Shown here piece by piece: positions 25,730 to 35,840 of a stretch of 38,623 bases of DNA; within the stretch, counting starts at the first letter, position 1; every line of letters starts with the position of its first letter. The translations under genes and the position numbers were made by a program. Origin of the DNA: Nitrospira sp. CG24E (lineage in GTDB: Bacteria > Nitrospirota > Nitrospiria > Nitrospirales > Nitrospiraceae); NCBI GenBank assembly GCA_002869895.2, contig NEWP02000014.1:68178-106800 (forward strand). The letters run 5' to 3'. Below the pieces are notes generated by a model that searched no databases, had not been told where the DNA came from, and saw nothing but the letters and a program-made list of their open reading frames with translations.

Positions 25730-26983
25730 TTATCTAGACGCTTGTAGACTGCGCGAAGAGAGAGGCCCGAGCCCTGTGATCGCAAGGGAATCCAGTTTGA
25801 AAAATTGACGGCCCACGTGAAGCACCTGCTCCTCACCCACACGATCGATCTGATCCAACATATCTTCCAGTGATACATGCCGACCATGTGTAAGCTCATC
25901 CTTTGCCAGCTTGCTCATGCGGCTGTGGGAGCTTTCCAAGCTCAGCATGAGACTCCCCTTCATCTGGGTCTTCGCCTGTTCAAGCTCTTTCCGTTCCACA
26001 CCCTTGTCGCCGATTCGCCTGATCTCTCGGCAAACCAGATCCACAACACGATCCACTTCTTTTGGCCTCGTCGCAGCATACACCGTAATCATGCCGCTGT
26101 CAGAGTATCCGGACAAGAAGGAATAAATCGAGTAGGCGAGTCCCCGTTTCTCTCGTATTTCCTGAAACAGCCTCGAACTCACACTGCCGCCCAATACAGT
26201 GTTGAGCGCATACAATGCATACCGATCCTCATGGCCGGCAGCGATGCCGTTGAGCCCAAGGCACAAATGCACCTGCTCCAACCGCTTCTTCTTTAATAAG
26301 ACACCGCCGTGCAAATCGGGAGGATGGCGCCCGTTGGCAGGGTTTGTCTTCGCCCAGCGGCCCTTCCCAAAATACCGCGCCACCATTGGGTCCAGATGCG
26401 CCTGATCGAAATTCCCGGCGATCGAGATGACGGTCTGCCTCGGATCGTAGTGGGTTTCGACGTAGCGCAGAAGATCTATACGGCGTATTTCCCTAATGGT
26501 CTTTTCTTGCCCCAGAATGGGGCGGCCGAGCGGGTGTCGTCTCAACACTTGCCCTGAGTGAAGCTCTTGCACGAGATCTTCCGGATCGTCACGGACCATG
26601 CGAACTTCTTCCAGAATGACTTGCTTTTCTTTTTCAATTTCTCTGGGCGCGAACCGAGAATGGAGGAACAGATCGGAGAGGAGTTCGAGCGCTCGCTGCA
26701 GTTGCTGATCCAACACCTTCACGTAATAGGTGGTCGTCTCACGCGAGGTGAAGGCATTCATCTCTCCGCCAAGCGCATCGATTTCGCGCGAAATATCGGC
26801 GGAAGAACGCTTGCTCGTTCCCTTGAAGAGCATGTGTTCGATGAAGTGGGAATAGCCCGCCTGGGAGGACTGCTCGTCGCGAGACCCGGCGTTGACCCAG
26901 ACGCCGACGGTGACCGACTTGAGCGTCGGCATCCGCTCAGTCACCACCCGCACCCCATTGTCCAGAACGAGCTTGCGATACAA
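25730..26983 (-). CDS. M16-family zinc peptidase (processing-protease-like)
   Basis: A 417-residue metallopeptidase of the insulinase/PqqF family. The inverted zinc motif HFIEH is at residues 46-50, with the third ligand in EKQVILEEV (Glu125 or Glu126). The second half carries the catalytically silent M16 domain. It lies 6 bases after pnp, as the YmxG/MlpA-type peptidase does in Bacillus. The real substrate is unknown; members degrade small peptides. The start is TTG 26983, with AGG 8 bases upstream, since the DNGVRVVTERMP motif that begins the domain follows directly. Confidence 0.9.
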   Translation of the reverse strand: MYRKLVLDNGVRVVTERMPTLKSVTVGVWVNAGSRDEQSSQAGYSHFIEHMLFKGTSKRSSADISREIDALGGEMNAFTSRETTTYYVKVLDQQLQRALELLSDLFLHSRFAPREIEKEKQVILEEVRMVRDDPEDLVQELHSGQVLRRHPLGRPILGQEKTIREIRRIDLLRYVETHYDPRQTVISIAGNFDQAHLDPMVARYFGKGRWAKTNPANGRHPPDLHGGVLLKKKRLEQVHLCLGLNGIAAGHEDRYALYALNTVLGGSVSSRLFQEIREKRGLAYSIYSFLSGYSDSGMITVYAATRPKEVDRVVDLVCREIRRIGDKGVERKELEQAKTQMKGSLMLSLESSHSRMSKLAKDELTHGRHVSLEDMLDQIDRVGEEQVLHVGRQFFKLDSLAITGLGPLSSRSLQASR

Positions 26984-26988
26984 AGCGG

Positions 26989-29106
26989 CTACCTAGCGGA
27001 CGGATCCGGCGCACCAGCGCCGGTCGGAGCCGGCATGGCCTCTTTGCGGCTGAGACGGATCTTTCCTTGCCGGTCTACCTCCAGAACCTTCACCAAAATT
27101 TGATCGCCTTCCTTCACCTCGTCGGACACAGCTTGGACCCGATGGTGCGCCAACTGTGAGATGTGCACCAGTCCGTCGGTCCCCGGAAGGACCTCGACAA
27201 ATGCGCCGAAGTCCATGATTTTCCGAACCGTGCCCGTGTAGATCTTCCCGATCTCGACCTCTTCGGTGATCCGGCTGATCATGTCTTTGGCCTTCTCGGC
27301 CGAGGCTCCGTCAACCGATGCGATCGTGACGGTTCCGCTGTCATCGACATTGATCTTGACTCCGCAATCCGCAATGATGCCGCGGATCGTTTTGCCGCCC
27401 GGACCGATGATTTCTCGGATTTTGTCCTGCTTCACCTTCATCGTGAAAATTCTCGGCGCGTAGGCGGACAGGGTCGTCCTCGGCGCTTGGAGCGCCTTCT
27501 CCATACAGCTCAAAATGTGCAAGCGACCGGCTTTGGCCTGTTCCAAAGCCTGTTGCATCAAGGCCGACGTAATGCCGCCGATCTTGATATCCATCTGCAA
27601 CGCCGTCACACCCTGTTTAGTCCCGCAGACTTTGAAATCCATGTCACCCAAGTGATCCTCGAGCCCAAGAATGTCTGAAAGGATCATGACCCGATCGCCT
27701 TCCTTGATCAATCCCATCGCAATCCCGGCAACCGCTTCTCTGATCGGCACGCCTGCATCCATGAGAGCAAGGCTTCCACCACAGACAGTCGCCATCGAAG
27801 AGGATCCGTTGGATTCGAGAATGTCTGACACGATACGAAGCGTATAGGGAAACACCTCCTTACTGGGAACCACTGAAACCAAGGCCCGTTCTGCCAATGC
27901 GCCATGACCCACTTCCCGGCGTCCCGGCGAGCGAAGCGGCCGCGCCTCGCCGACACTGAACGGTGGGAAATTGTAATGGAGCATGAACGTCCTCATGTAC
28001 TCCCCTTCCAATGCATCGATTCGCTGCTCGTCGTCTGTGGTCCCCAGCGTAACCACCGCTAAACTTTGAGTTTCACCCCTGGTGAAGATCGCAGAGCCGT
28101 GTGTCCGCGGCAGTGCGCCGACTTCGCAAGTGATCGGACGGATATCAGCAGGGCCACGTCCATCCGCCCTCGAACCTTTCTCCAGAATCATGTTCCGAAC
28201 TTCCGTATATTCCAGTTCATGAAACACCAATTTGACGTGCCGCTCCCGATTCGGATCGTCCGCGTTCTTGAGCTTTTGGACAGCGTCGTTCTTAACCTCA
28301 TCCAACCGCTCCTGCCTCGCTGCTTTGTTCGGAATCATGATGGCCTCGCGGATCCCTTGCGCCACCAAGGCCTTCACTTGAGCGGCGAGCGCTGAGTCAA
28401 TCTGCTCCTTCGCCACCTTCCGCTTGGGCTTTCCAGCAACCGCCTGCAGTTCACGAATCTTGGATACAATCTTCTTAATCTCGGCGTGAGCGAGTTCGAT
28501 CGCCTCAAGCATGACGGCTTCGGACAATTCGTTCGCCCCGGCTTCAACCATCATGACCGCATCAGCCGTCCCAGCCACCACGAGATGCAGCTCGCTCTTC
28601 GCTACCGTCTCAAGATCAGGGTTGACCACGAGCTTGCCATCCAGTCGACCAATTCTTACGCCTGCAATGGGATTGTCGAACGGAATATTCGAGACGGTCA
28701 GGGCAGCAGAGGAGGCGATAATACCGAGGATGTCGGATGAGCCGGTCTGATCGGCCGAGAGGACTGAGGCAATGATCTGAGTCTCGAAGTAGTAACCCTC
28801 CGGAAAGAGCGGGCGGAGTCCCCGGTCGATCTGCCTGCTGGTCAGCACCGCTTTTTCCGATGGACGCGCCTCTCGCTTGAAATATCCGCCGGGAATTTTT
28901 CCAGCGGCGAATGATTTTTCCTGATAATCGACCGTGAGGGGAAGAAAATCGATGCCCGGCTTGGCAACCTGTGAGGCGACGGCCGTCGCCAATACGACGG
29001 TGTCGCCGTACGAAGCCCAAATCGAACCGTCTGCTTGTCGTGCCACACGACCGGTCTCGAGCCGCAGAACGCGCCCGGCAACTTCTATTTCAACTGTGTG
29101 TACCAT
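26989..29106 (-). CDS. pnp: Polyribonucleotide nucleotidyltransferase
   Basis: A 705-residue phosphorolytic 3'-5' exoribonuclease and degradosome component. Two RNase PH domains flank an all-helical linker. The second one shows FTRGETQSLAVVTLG and the catalytic GDMDFKVCGT segment. The C-terminus has a KH domain (KIREIIGPGGKTIRGI) and an S1 domain (GKIYTGTVRKIMDFGAFVEV). AGAGGAG lies 6 bases before ATG 29106. It is downstream of rpsO, separated by 221 bases that contain two strong inverted repeats. Confidence 0.97.
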   Translation of the reverse strand: MVHTVEIEVAGRVLRLETGRVARQADGSIWASYGDTVVLATAVASQVAKPGIDFLPLTVDYQEKSFAAGKIPGGYFKREARPSEKAVLTSRQIDRGLRPLFPEGYYFETQIIASVLSADQTGSSDILGIIASSAALTVSNIPFDNPIAGVRIGRLDGKLVVNPDLETVAKSELHLVVAGTADAVMMVEAGANELSEAVMLEAIELAHAEIKKIVSKIRELQAVAGKPKRKVAKEQIDSALAAQVKALVAQGIREAIMIPNKAARQERLDEVKNDAVQKLKNADDPNRERHVKLVFHELEYTEVRNMILEKGSRADGRGPADIRPITCEVGALPRTHGSAIFTRGETQSLAVVTLGTTDDEQRIDALEGEYMRTFMLHYNFPPFSVGEARPLRSPGRREVGHGALAERALVSVVPSKEVFPYTLRIVSDILESNGSSSMATVCGGSLALMDAGVPIREAVAGIAMGLIKEGDRVMILSDILGLEDHLGDMDFKVCGTKQGVTALQMDIKIGGITSALMQQALEQAKAGRLHILSCMEKALQAPRTTLSAYAPRIFTMKVKQDKIREIIGPGGKTIRGIIADCGVKINVDDSGTVTIASVDGASAEKAKDMISRITEEVEIGKIYTGTVRKIMDFGAFVEVLPGTDGLVHISQLAHHRVQAVSDEVKEGDQILVKVLEVDRQGKIRLSRKEAMPAPTGAGAPDPSAR

Positions 29107-29187
29107 CTGGGTCTCCTCTGGTTAGGCCCCACAGATGCCCACAAAGATGAGCTCTGGACGTAATGAAAAATTCAAAATGTAAAATGT

Positions 29188-29217
29188 AAAATTGAATGAC
29201 CACCTCTCTTCAATTTT
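29188..29217. repeat. AT-rich inverted repeat in the rpsO-pnp gap
   Basis: AAAATTGAA (29188-29196) and TTCAATTTT (29209-29217) form a perfect 9-base stem. It is embedded in a longer AT-rich imperfect inverted repeat (29162-29240) with a doubled AAAATGT. It lies in the pnp leader RNA. Confidence 0.5.
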
Positions 29218-29289
29218 TCATTCTTAATTTTGCATTCAACATTGCGCTTGAGCGCATGTCAGTGTTCACCTGTGCGACTGATGACTACC

Positions 29290-29317
29290 CGCTGTGGCGC
29301 CCCCTGACGCCACAGCG
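29290..29317. promoter_or_regulatory. GC-rich hairpin just after rpsO
   Basis: CGCTGTGGCG (29290-29299) and CGCCACAGCG (29308-29317) form a perfect 10-base stem with an 8-base loop, 11 bases past the rpsO stop. No T-run follows on the minus strand, so it is more likely an RNA-stability or RNase III processing hairpin than a terminator. In E. coli the rpsO-pnp gap also holds structures that control pnp. Confidence 0.55.
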
Positions 29318-29327
29318 AGGCAGGATG

Positions 29328-29597
29328 CTACTTTCTGATGCCCAATCGTTCGATCACCGCACGATAGCGGGCATCGCTAACGCCGCGAAGATAACCCAAC
29401 AACCGCCGCCGCCGCCCGACCAGAAGAAGCAGGCCGCGCCGGGAGTGATGATCTTTCTTGTGCAGCTTGAAATGTTCCGTCAAATACGTGATTCGGTTGG
29501 TCAACACCGCGATCTGAACTTCCGGCGAGCCGGAATCCGTCTCATGCTGCCGGTACTGTTTGATCAACTCGGTCTTTGCTTCTTTCAGTAATGCCAT
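29328..29597 (-). CDS. rpsO: 30S ribosomal protein S15
   Basis: An 89-residue primary 16S rRNA-binding protein of the central domain. It matches the family end to end: [39 protein letters not shown] and [19 protein letters not shown] lies before ATG 29597. Its place between truB and pnp is the standard order. Confidence 0.97.
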   Translation of the reverse strand: MALLKEAKTELIKQYRQHETDSGSPEVQIAVLTNRITYLTEHFKLHKKDHHSRRGLLLLVGRRRRLLGYLRGVSDARYRAVIERLGIRK

Positions 29598-29647
29598 GGG
29601 CTCTTTCCTTCCTATTCCGTATCTTTATCCCTCTCCGCAACGCTGTA

Positions 29648-30604
29648 TCATACGTCCTGATCGACCAACACCTTGTCGATGTTGACGATACCCTCCGAAA
29701 CTTCTGAATACTTTCCGATTGCCACCAAGCGTCCGTCTGTACCCTGGATACGGATCGCCTTGTGTGATCGGCGCGCTCGATCGGCCGCCTCATCACAATG
29801 AAGAATCTGGACTGCAGGCACCGGAACCCCGTGTCGCACACGGTCGACTGTCTGTTCATCCACTACCACAATTCCCAGTTGGTCCAGCGTATGGTTCAGC
29901 GACAATAAATCGTTTCCCAATCGACCGATAGCATGACGAGTGACCACCTCATCGACCGTCAGTGCGTGGTCAATCGTCAAAGGACCCACTCGTCTTCGCT
30001 CTAATGCCAACATATGGCCGCCGACACCCAATGCCTCTCCTATGTCGGCACAGAGTGTCCGTACATAGGTGCCTTTCGAGCAGACGATGCGCAGGGTGAT
30101 GTCCCGCCCCTGAATGGCCAGCACGTCGAGGGTATGGATCACGATCGCTCGAGCAGCCCGGGCAATCGTTTTACCGGCTCGCGCGGACTTATACAGAGGA
30201 ACGCCGCCGATCTTCACCGCCGAATACATCGGCGGAATTTGTTCGATCGGCCCACGGAATCGATCGACCGCCGCATGAATGGCCTCTGGCGTCACCCGAT
30301 CGCTCGCCAGACTGGCCAGCACCGTTCCCGTCGCGTCCTGTGTATCGGTGGTTTCGCCGAGACGAAGCACTGCGCGGTATTCTTTATCCCACTCGACGAT
30401 ATATTCGGCAATACGGGTTCCCCGCCCGATCAGCAGAGGCAGGACTCCTGTTGAAGCAGGGTCGAGCGTACCGGCATGACCGACTTTGACCCCGCCGAGA
30501 AGATGCCGTACCTTTGCCACAACGTCGTGGGAAGTCCAGCCGAATTCCTTCTTGACTGTCAAGACTCCGTCGACAATGGCGCAGCTCTGTGCGAGATTCA
30601 TCAT
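29648..30604 (-). CDS. truB: tRNA pseudouridine(55) synthase
   Basis: A 318-residue enzyme making pseudouridine 55 in the T loop of tRNAs. The catalytic aspartate is Asp48 in GHAGTLDPASTGVL. The Y motif is PPMYSAVKIGG, and the later SKGTYVRTLCADIGEALG and GHMLALERRRVG are present. The C-terminal PUA-like part is present but divergent. Three in-frame starts lie next to each other (GTG 30607, ATG 30604, ATG 30601). The GGGG site is 5 bases before 30604, so I chose that. It lies 13 bases after the rbfA stop. Confidence 0.95.
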   Translation of the reverse strand: MMNLAQSCAIVDGVLTVKKEFGWTSHDVVAKVRHLLGGVKVGHAGTLDPASTGVLPLLIGRGTRIAEYIVEWDKEYRAVLRLGETTDTQDATGTVLASLASDRVTPEAIHAAVDRFRGPIEQIPPMYSAVKIGGVPLYKSARAGKTIARAARAIVIHTLDVLAIQGRDITLRIVCSKGTYVRTLCADIGEALGVGGHMLALERRRVGPLTIDHALTVDEVVTRHAIGRLGNDLLSLNHTLDQLGIVVVDEQTVDRVRHGVPVPAVQILHCDEAADRARRSHKAIRIQGTDGRLVAIGKYSEVSEGIVNIDKVLVDQDV

Positions 30605-30617
30605 CACGACCCCGATA

Positions 30618-31007
30618 CTACGAACTCATTTTCTCTTCGGGTGACTCACAATCCGTTTTGATCCGGAGATCGTCCAATAACTTCAAGACACGATCGCCTC
30701 TCGGCCCACTGACATCCTTGGCAAAGACGATCTCCGGCAGATACCGGAGCGAGAGCCGGCGCCCCAGCTCACCGCGTACAAACCCGCTGGCTTGAGCCAG
30801 CCCGGCTAAGGCGTTTCGTTCTTCTTCTTCCGTACCCATGGCGGTTACGAATACGCGCGCAATCCGCAGATCGCTGGTCAGTTTCACATCGGTCACGGTC
30901 ACGGATTGTACGCGGGGATCTTTGATCCTGCGCATGAGAATATCCGCCACTTCCATGCGGACTTGGTCGGCGACACGGTCGGCTCGATGATACCCTGTCT
31001 TGGCCAC
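30618..31007 (-). CDS. rbfA: Ribosome-binding factor A
   Basis: A 129-residue KH-fold factor needed for late 30S maturation. Seen: YHRADRVADQVRMEVADILM, DPRVQSVTVTDVKLTSDLRI and FVTAMGTEEE, then ELGRRLSLRYLPEIVF. The ORF is open to 31091, but the upstream part lies inside a repeat element. GTG 31007 has GGTGGAG 6 bases upstream and gives a family-like N-terminus. The ribosome site begins only 3 bases from the edge of that element, so the element forms most of the leader between ylxP and rbfA. Confidence 0.92.
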   Translation of the reverse strand: MAKTGYHRADRVADQVRMEVADILMRRIKDPRVQSVTVTDVKLTSDLRIARVFVTAMGTEEEERNALAGLAQASGFVRGELGRRLSLRYLPEIVFAKDVSGPRGDRVLKLLDDLRIKTDCESPEEKMSS

Positions 31008-31022
31008 CGCACACTCCACCTG

Positions 31023-31245
31023 GCAGGATGCTGAGAAAGTCGTCCTTCTCACCCGCCCGATCCCGGCGCGCCGAGACGCGCCTTTTCCCAAGCATCGTTC
31101 TCGCTTCGCTCAGAGGCTCAAGGGACAGGCTCCGGTATTGGCCGGTGCCTGTCCCGCTATCTGAGGGGGACAGCCACCAAGTAGTTGGGTGGCAGTCCGC
31201 GTCGCTTGCTGCGGCCTTGCTGGACGGCCATTTTGAGCACCCTGC
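31023..31245. mobile_element. MITE/REP-like element between ylxP and rbfA
   Basis: About 223 bases with imperfect inverted ends: GCAGGATGCTGAGAAAGTCG at 31023-31042 (continuing to 31045), matched by the complement of 31222-31245 (ending GAGCACCCTGC). Inside are three further hairpins: GGCGCG/CGCGCC (31065-31082); GGGACAGGC-T-CCGG paired with CCGG-T-GCCTGTCCC (31122-31155), a very strong stem with one mismatch; and GCCACC/GGTGGC (31173-31193). No ORF of its own. It fills nearly the whole 252-base gap between two genes that are normally adjacent. Confidence 0.65.
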
Positions 31246-31259
31246 TGGGCGTACTGCCG

Positions 31260-31547
31260 TCACAACAATTCCACTCGGGACTGAACGATCTCCACTGCCG
31301 GGACGCTCCTAATCAGGTTCAACGCCTGATCGCACACCTGATTCACGTATCGCCCTTCGTTGGCCACACACACTAGCCCCAAGACAGCCTTCTGCCACAG
31401 ATCCTGTCCATCGACCTCGGCAACCGAGAGATTGAACTTATCCCGCAGTCGATCTTTGAGACTCAACAACACCTGCCGCTTATCCTTCAACGAGTGACTC
31501 TCGGGGATGAACAGTTCGACCGTGCAGAGTCCGACGATGATACCCAC
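31260..31547 (-). CDS. ylxP: DUF503/YlxP-like protein
   Basis: A 95-residue small protein of the DUF503 family, found between infB and rbfA in many bacteria and tentatively linked to ribosome maturation. Family marks: VGLCTVELFIPESHSLKDKR near the N-terminus, then RLRDKFNLSVAEVDGQDLWQ and a late helix before VEIVQSRVELL. The start is GTG 31547, 16 bases after the infB stop; no clear ribosome site is visible, so coupling to infB is plausible. The biochemical role is not established. Confidence 0.88.
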   Translation of the reverse strand: MGIIVGLCTVELFIPESHSLKDKRQVLLSLKDRLRDKFNLSVAEVDGQDLWQKAVLGLVCVANEGRYVNQVCDQALNLIRSVPAVEIVQSRVELL

Positions 31548-31563
31548 AGGGCAGACTTATGCC

Positions 31564-34107
31564 TCAGAGTTTTGCAGCGATCTTGTCGATCGCGTAGGCT
31601 TCAATGATGTCTCCCGCCTTGATGTCGTTGAAATTCTCGACGCTGATTCCGCACTCATACCCTTGCTGCACTTCACGAACGTCGTCCTTGAAGCGACGCA
31701 ACGATCCGAGTTTTCCCTCATAGACCACCACGTTGTCGCGAATCACTCGGACTCCGATAGCGGCACGGGTGATCGTACCGTCCACCACATAGGACCCAGC
31801 AATGACACCGGCCTTGGATACGGTGAAGACCTGTCGCACTTCGGCCCGTCCCAACGTCCGTTCTTTGAGAGTCGGCTCGAGCAACCCTTCCATGGCAGCT
31901 TTAATCTCGGCCAACGCGTCGTAAATAATGGTGTAGAGGCGGACGTCGACCCCCTGCTGTTCAGCCAGAGCGGAGGCCTTCGGTTCCGGTCTGACATTGA
32001 ACCCGACAACGATGGCATTCGACGCGGCAGCCAGCAGCACATCGGATTCCGTGATCCCGCCGACACCGCTGTGGATGACCCGCAGTTTGACGGCGGCGGT
32101 TGCAAGTTTCTCAACCCCTGCCGTCAGCGCTTCAGCCGACCCCTGCACGTCGGACTTGATCACCAATGCCAGTTCCTTGACGGATCCTTCCTTGATCTTG
32201 GAGAACAAATCATCCAACGTAACCTTCGCTGACCCGGACAAATCAGCCGTTCGCTGCTTGCGCGCTCGCTCTTCCGCGATCTCCCGCGCGATCCGTTCAT
32301 CTTTGACGACCTGAAATACATCGCCGGCGGACGGCACACCGGGAAGTCCAGCCACTTCAACCGGGATAGAAGGACCAGCCTCTTGCACTTTCGCCCCCGT
32401 ATGCGTGATCAAAGCGCGAACCTTTCCACTCACAATTCCGACGACAAATACGTCGCCGACGCGAAGCGTCCCGCTCTGAACCAGCACCGTCGCCACAGGA
32501 CCACGCCCTCGCTCCAGCTTGGCCTCCACTACCACGCCCTTGGCCATGCGATGCGGATCGGCCTTAAGCTCCAGCACTTCGGACTGCAGAAGAATCATCT
32601 CCAACAGAGCATCCAAGCCGATCTTCTCTTTGGCCGAGACCTCCACCATGATTGTGTCGCCGCCCCAAGACTCGGATATGAGTCCATGTTCAGACAAGGC
32701 GTTCTTCACTCGGTCAGCATTGGCGCCGGGTTTGTCGATCTTGTTGATCGCTACAATAATCGGAACGGAGGCAGCCTTGGCATGATTGATCGCTTCGATT
32801 GTCTGCGGCATCACACCATCGTCTGCCGCCACGACTAAAATAACGATATCGGTAATCTTGGCGCCACGGCCTCGCATCGCGGTAAACGCTTCGTGGCCCG
32901 GCGTGTCCAGGAACGTCACCTGCTTCCCACGAACCCCAACCGTGTAGGCCCCGATATGCTGTGTGATCCCACCGGCTTCGCCTTCCGCCACCTTCGTTTG
33001 CCTGATGGCATCGAGCAATGATGTCTTGCCGTGATCGACATGGCCCATGATCGTCACGACCGCCGGCCGCGGTTCAAACCGGGCATTCTCTTCCGTCTCG
33101 ACCATCGAATCCAACAACTCTTCTCCGGCCTTCTCCATCGTCACATCGATCTTGACCCCATGCTCCTCCGCAATAATCCCGGCTGCATCGATGTTCATCG
33201 TCTGATTGAATGTGAGCATCTGGCCCATGTCCATCAGCTTGCGCATGATGTCGGCCGGACGCTGTCCGATCAGCTCGGCGAACTCCTTCACTGTCATACC
33301 TGGCACAAACTTGAAGCTCTTTCTCCGTGGCTTGGTGACCTCTCCAGGCGCGCTGTGATGCGCGTGCTTGCTACGGTCGTCGCGGCGCTGCTGCATAGGA
33401 ATGGCACGAAGATCCTGCCAGCGAGCCGCATCCTCACGAAGCCGAAGCTCTTCTTCTTCCCGCGTGCGTCCCGGCTTACGAACTTTCTTCGCTTTATCTT
33501 TCAGACCCTCGGCTTGCATTTCATCGAGGGAGAGAGCTTTCTTTTTTCCTGTGATTACATCAATGCTTGGCACGACCGCCGGTTTGACGGCAGTGGCAGG
33601 AGCCGAAACAATCGACGCTCCGATAGCATGCGGCTGATCAAGCGTCACCATCGGATCGATATGCGAAACGGCTGGAGCTCCAGCTTGGAGGTGCACCGTG
33701 GGCGGAGAACTCACCAGGGGAACATCGACGGGCGCTATGGTTGCGCTACCTGATTCAACTGCCGGCAGGGACGTTGCCTCTTCCGCTGGAAGGTCATCGG
33801 CTCTTCTACGCTTGATAAGAATGCGTCGTTTGTCGGACTTGGAAGGCTCCTCCGGAACTGGAGCCGCCTGGGATAAACCGGCCTTGCTCCGCTCACCACG
33901 ACCGACGTCGGTATCGGCATCAGCCGTCCTACCAGGCGTTTTCCCCTGAGCCTTGAGCTTCGGACCGAGCTTCTCCAAAACCTTCTGCACCACATCATCA
34001 TCCAACGCGCTACTGTGCGACGCGACCGTGACCCCCATCCGCTTTAATTCCGGGATAAGATCACGGTTTTCCATCCCGAGCTGCTTAGCCAATGCATACA
34101 CACGCAT
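31564..34107 (-). CDS. infB: Translation initiation factor IF-2
   Basis: An 847-residue GTPase placing initiator tRNA on the 30S subunit. The N-terminus has the small IF2-N fold ([20 protein letters not shown]), followed by a long low-complexity linker rich in Ala, Pro and charged residues up to about 260. A second IF2-N domain follows ([20 protein letters not shown]). GTPase motifs: G1 GHVDHGKTS at 355-363, G3 DTPGHEAF, G4 NKIDKPGAN. Beta-barrel domains and the C-terminal C2 domain with the fMet-tRNA site complete the protein. It lies 32 bases after nusA. Confidence 0.97.
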   Translation of the reverse strand: MRVYALAKQLGMENRDLIPELKRMGVTVASHSSALDDDVVQKVLEKLGPKLKAQGKTPGRTADADTDVGRGERSKAGLSQAAPVPEEPSKSDKRRILIKRRRADDLPAEEATSLPAVESGSATIAPVDVPLVSSPPTVHLQAGAPAVSHIDPMVTLDQPHAIGASIVSAPATAVKPAVVPSIDVITGKKKALSLDEMQAEGLKDKAKKVRKPGRTREEEELRLREDAARWQDLRAIPMQQRRDDRSKHAHHSAPGEVTKPRRKSFKFVPGMTVKEFAELIGQRPADIMRKLMDMGQMLTFNQTMNIDAAGIIAEEHGVKIDVTMEKAGEELLDSMVETEENARFEPRPAVVTIMGHVDHGKTSLLDAIRQTKVAEGEAGGITQHIGAYTVGVRGKQVTFLDTPGHEAFTAMRGRGAKITDIVILVVAADDGVMPQTIEAINHAKAASVPIIVAINKIDKPGANADRVKNALSEHGLISESWGGDTIMVEVSAKEKIGLDALLEMILLQSEVLELKADPHRMAKGVVVEAKLERGRGPVATVLVQSGTLRVGDVFVVGIVSGKVRALITHTGAKVQEAGPSIPVEVAGLPGVPSAGDVFQVVKDERIAREIAEERARKQRTADLSGSAKVTLDDLFSKIKEGSVKELALVIKSDVQGSAEALTAGVEKLATAAVKLRVIHSGVGGITESDVLLAAASNAIVVGFNVRPEPKASALAEQQGVDVRLYTIIYDALAEIKAAMEGLLEPTLKERTLGRAEVRQVFTVSKAGVIAGSYVVDGTITRAAIGVRVIRDNVVVYEGKLGSLRRFKDDVREVQQGYECGISVENFNDIKAGDIIEAYAIDKIAAKL

Positions 34108-34139
34108 GAGAATTTCACACCTACTCTTCTTGGTCCGAT

Positions 34140-35303
34140 TTATCCGGCATCCGGCTCCGATTCTGCCCGAGCCTTCAATTCCTGCTCTCGGGCTTCTTCT
34201 TGCTGATGCAGCGCCTCGGTTTCCTCCGCTAACGCCGCTTTGATCTCTTTATCCCGTTCGGCCTTCTCTTTTTCGTACTCCGTCGCGCTGATGATATCGA
34301 TCTTCCAGCCGGTTAGACGAGCGGCCAACCGCACATTTTGACCGTTCTTCCCTATCGCGAGCGACAGCTGGGAATCTGCGACAACGACCAAGGCCGACTT
34401 CTTTTCCTCATCGACGCCGACCTTCTCAATACTTGCAGGATTCAAGGCCTCGGCGATGAAAACGCGCGGGTCGGAGGTCCAGGTAATGATGTCGATTTTC
34501 TCTCCGCGCAGTTCGCGGACCACCGCCTGGACGCGCGATCCCTTGATTCCCACACAGGCCCCGACCGGATCAACCGCCTTCTCTCGGGACGTTACGGCGA
34601 TCTTGGTCCGATCACCGGGCTCCCGCACAATGGACTTGATCTCAACGATTTTTTCGAGCACCTCCGGGACTTCCAATTCGAAGAGTTTCGCCACAAACTG
34701 CGGATGGCTTCTCGTCAAGATAACCTGGACGTCCTTCGGGGTCCTGCGCACTTCCAAGAGCATGGCCTTGACCCGATCACCACCGCGGTATGTTTCCCGC
34801 GGAATCTGCTCCTGAATCGGCAATACTGCTTCGGTCTTGCCAAGGTCCACCAGATAGTTCCGGCGCTCAACTCCCAGAATGATGCCGTTAACCAGATCTC
34901 CTTGCCGCGAGGAATATTCCTTTTGAACCGCTTCCCATTCAGCTTCCCGGACCTTTTGGAAGATGACTTGCTTGGCGGTTTGCGCAGCGATTCGTCCCAA
35001 GTCGCTCATTTCGATGAGCGACCCAATCTCATCGCCGACCTCCGCCTCGCTGTCGAACTGACGAGCCTCCTGAAGAGAAACCTCCGTTTTCGGATTGATG
35101 ACCGCATCGACGATGATCTTTTTCGACACGACGGAGATCTCACCCGTCTTGGGATCGATCTCGACTTGAATATTTTCAGCCTGCCCGAACCGCTTCTTGG
35201 CAGCCACTTGGAGGGCTGCTTCGATCGCCCCAATCACTCGGGTCTTCTCGATTCCCTTTTGCCGGCCAAGTTCATCGATAACTGAAATCAATTCTCGATT
35301 CAT
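34140..35303 (-). CDS. nusA: Transcription termination/antitermination factor NusA
   Basis: A 387-residue RNA polymerase partner controlling pausing, termination and antitermination. Domains in order: N-terminal RNAP-binding domain (1-125), S1 ([20 protein letters not shown]), KH1 ([20 protein letters not shown]), and KH2 ([20 protein letters not shown]). An acidic coiled tail follows ([20 protein letters not shown]). It lacks the C-terminal acidic-repeat domains found in E. coli, which is normal for many phyla. GGAG lies 8 bases before ATG 35303. Confidence 0.96.
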   Translation of the reverse strand: MNRELISVIDELGRQKGIEKTRVIGAIEAALQVAAKKRFGQAENIQVEIDPKTGEISVVSKKIIVDAVINPKTEVSLQEARQFDSEAEVGDEIGSLIEMSDLGRIAAQTAKQVIFQKVREAEWEAVQKEYSSRQGDLVNGIILGVERRNYLVDLGKTEAVLPIQEQIPRETYRGGDRVKAMLLEVRRTPKDVQVILTRSHPQFVAKLFELEVPEVLEKIVEIKSIVREPGDRTKIAVTSREKAVDPVGACVGIKGSRVQAVVRELRGEKIDIITWTSDPRVFIAEALNPASIEKVGVDEEKKSALVVVADSQLSLAIGKNGQNVRLAARLTGWKIDIISATEYEKEKAERDKEIKAALAEETEALHQQEEAREQELKARAESEPDAG

Positions 35304-35357
35304 AGTTTACTCTCCGACGACTGCCCCTGCAGCCACACTACAATGCGGCGGTGCAGC

Positions 35358-35840
35358 CTAAAACGTGACGACGCGCCGAGCTTCAGCAACTGAGTCGAAC
35401 TCAAGGAGGATCTTCCGCTCGGGACGAGGATCGTTCACCACGACCGCAACCCCCTGTTCATTCACTTCCGTCAAGAGTCCGACCACGCGCCACTCTCCGT
35501 CGATCGGCTGCCTGAGCTTCACATTCACTTGTTTCCCCAACGCTCGGCGATAATCCTGAATCCGTTTGAAGGGCCGATCCAGACCGGGCGAGGAGACTTC
35601 CAACGTATAGGAATGGGGAAACGGATCAGCCACGTCCAGGGCTGGACCGATTGCGAGGTGTGCACGCCCGCAATCCTCTACCGTAACGCCGCCCGACTTA
35701 TCGATAAATACGCGAACAACCGACCGCGCACCCTGCCCCACACACACGACATCGATCAATTCCAAACCCAGTGCCCAGAGGATGGGCGACACCACCTCGC
35801 TGATGCGATCGGCGACTGGTCGGGACTCCCTCAACGACAC
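35358..35840 (-). CDS. rimP: Ribosome maturation factor RimP
   Basis: A 160-residue factor for 30S assembly. Marks: VSPILWALGLELIDVVCVGQ, RVFIDKSGGVTVEDCGRAHL, YTLEVSSPGLDRPFKR, and a C-terminal SH3-like part. The start is GTG 35840, with no good ribosome site. A 13-codon upstream ORF (ATG 35872 to TGA 35831) overlaps the start and might couple translation. The terminator of the dat operon ends 42 bases upstream of the GTG, leaving little space for a separate promoter. Confidence 0.93.
   Translation of the reverse strand: MSLRESRPVADRISEVVSPILWALGLELIDVVCVGQGARSVVRVFIDKSGGVTVEDCGRAHLAIGPALDVADPFPHSYTLEVSSPGLDRPFKRIQDYRRALGKQVNVKLRQPIDGEWRVVGLLTEVNEQGVAVVVNDPRPERKILLEFDSVAEARRVVTF

Noticed and set aside
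30618-31091. Longer rbfA starting at 31091
   Set aside because: The extra N-terminal residues are translated from the inserted repeat element and lack a ribosome site, while GTG 31007 has GGTGGAG at the right distance.
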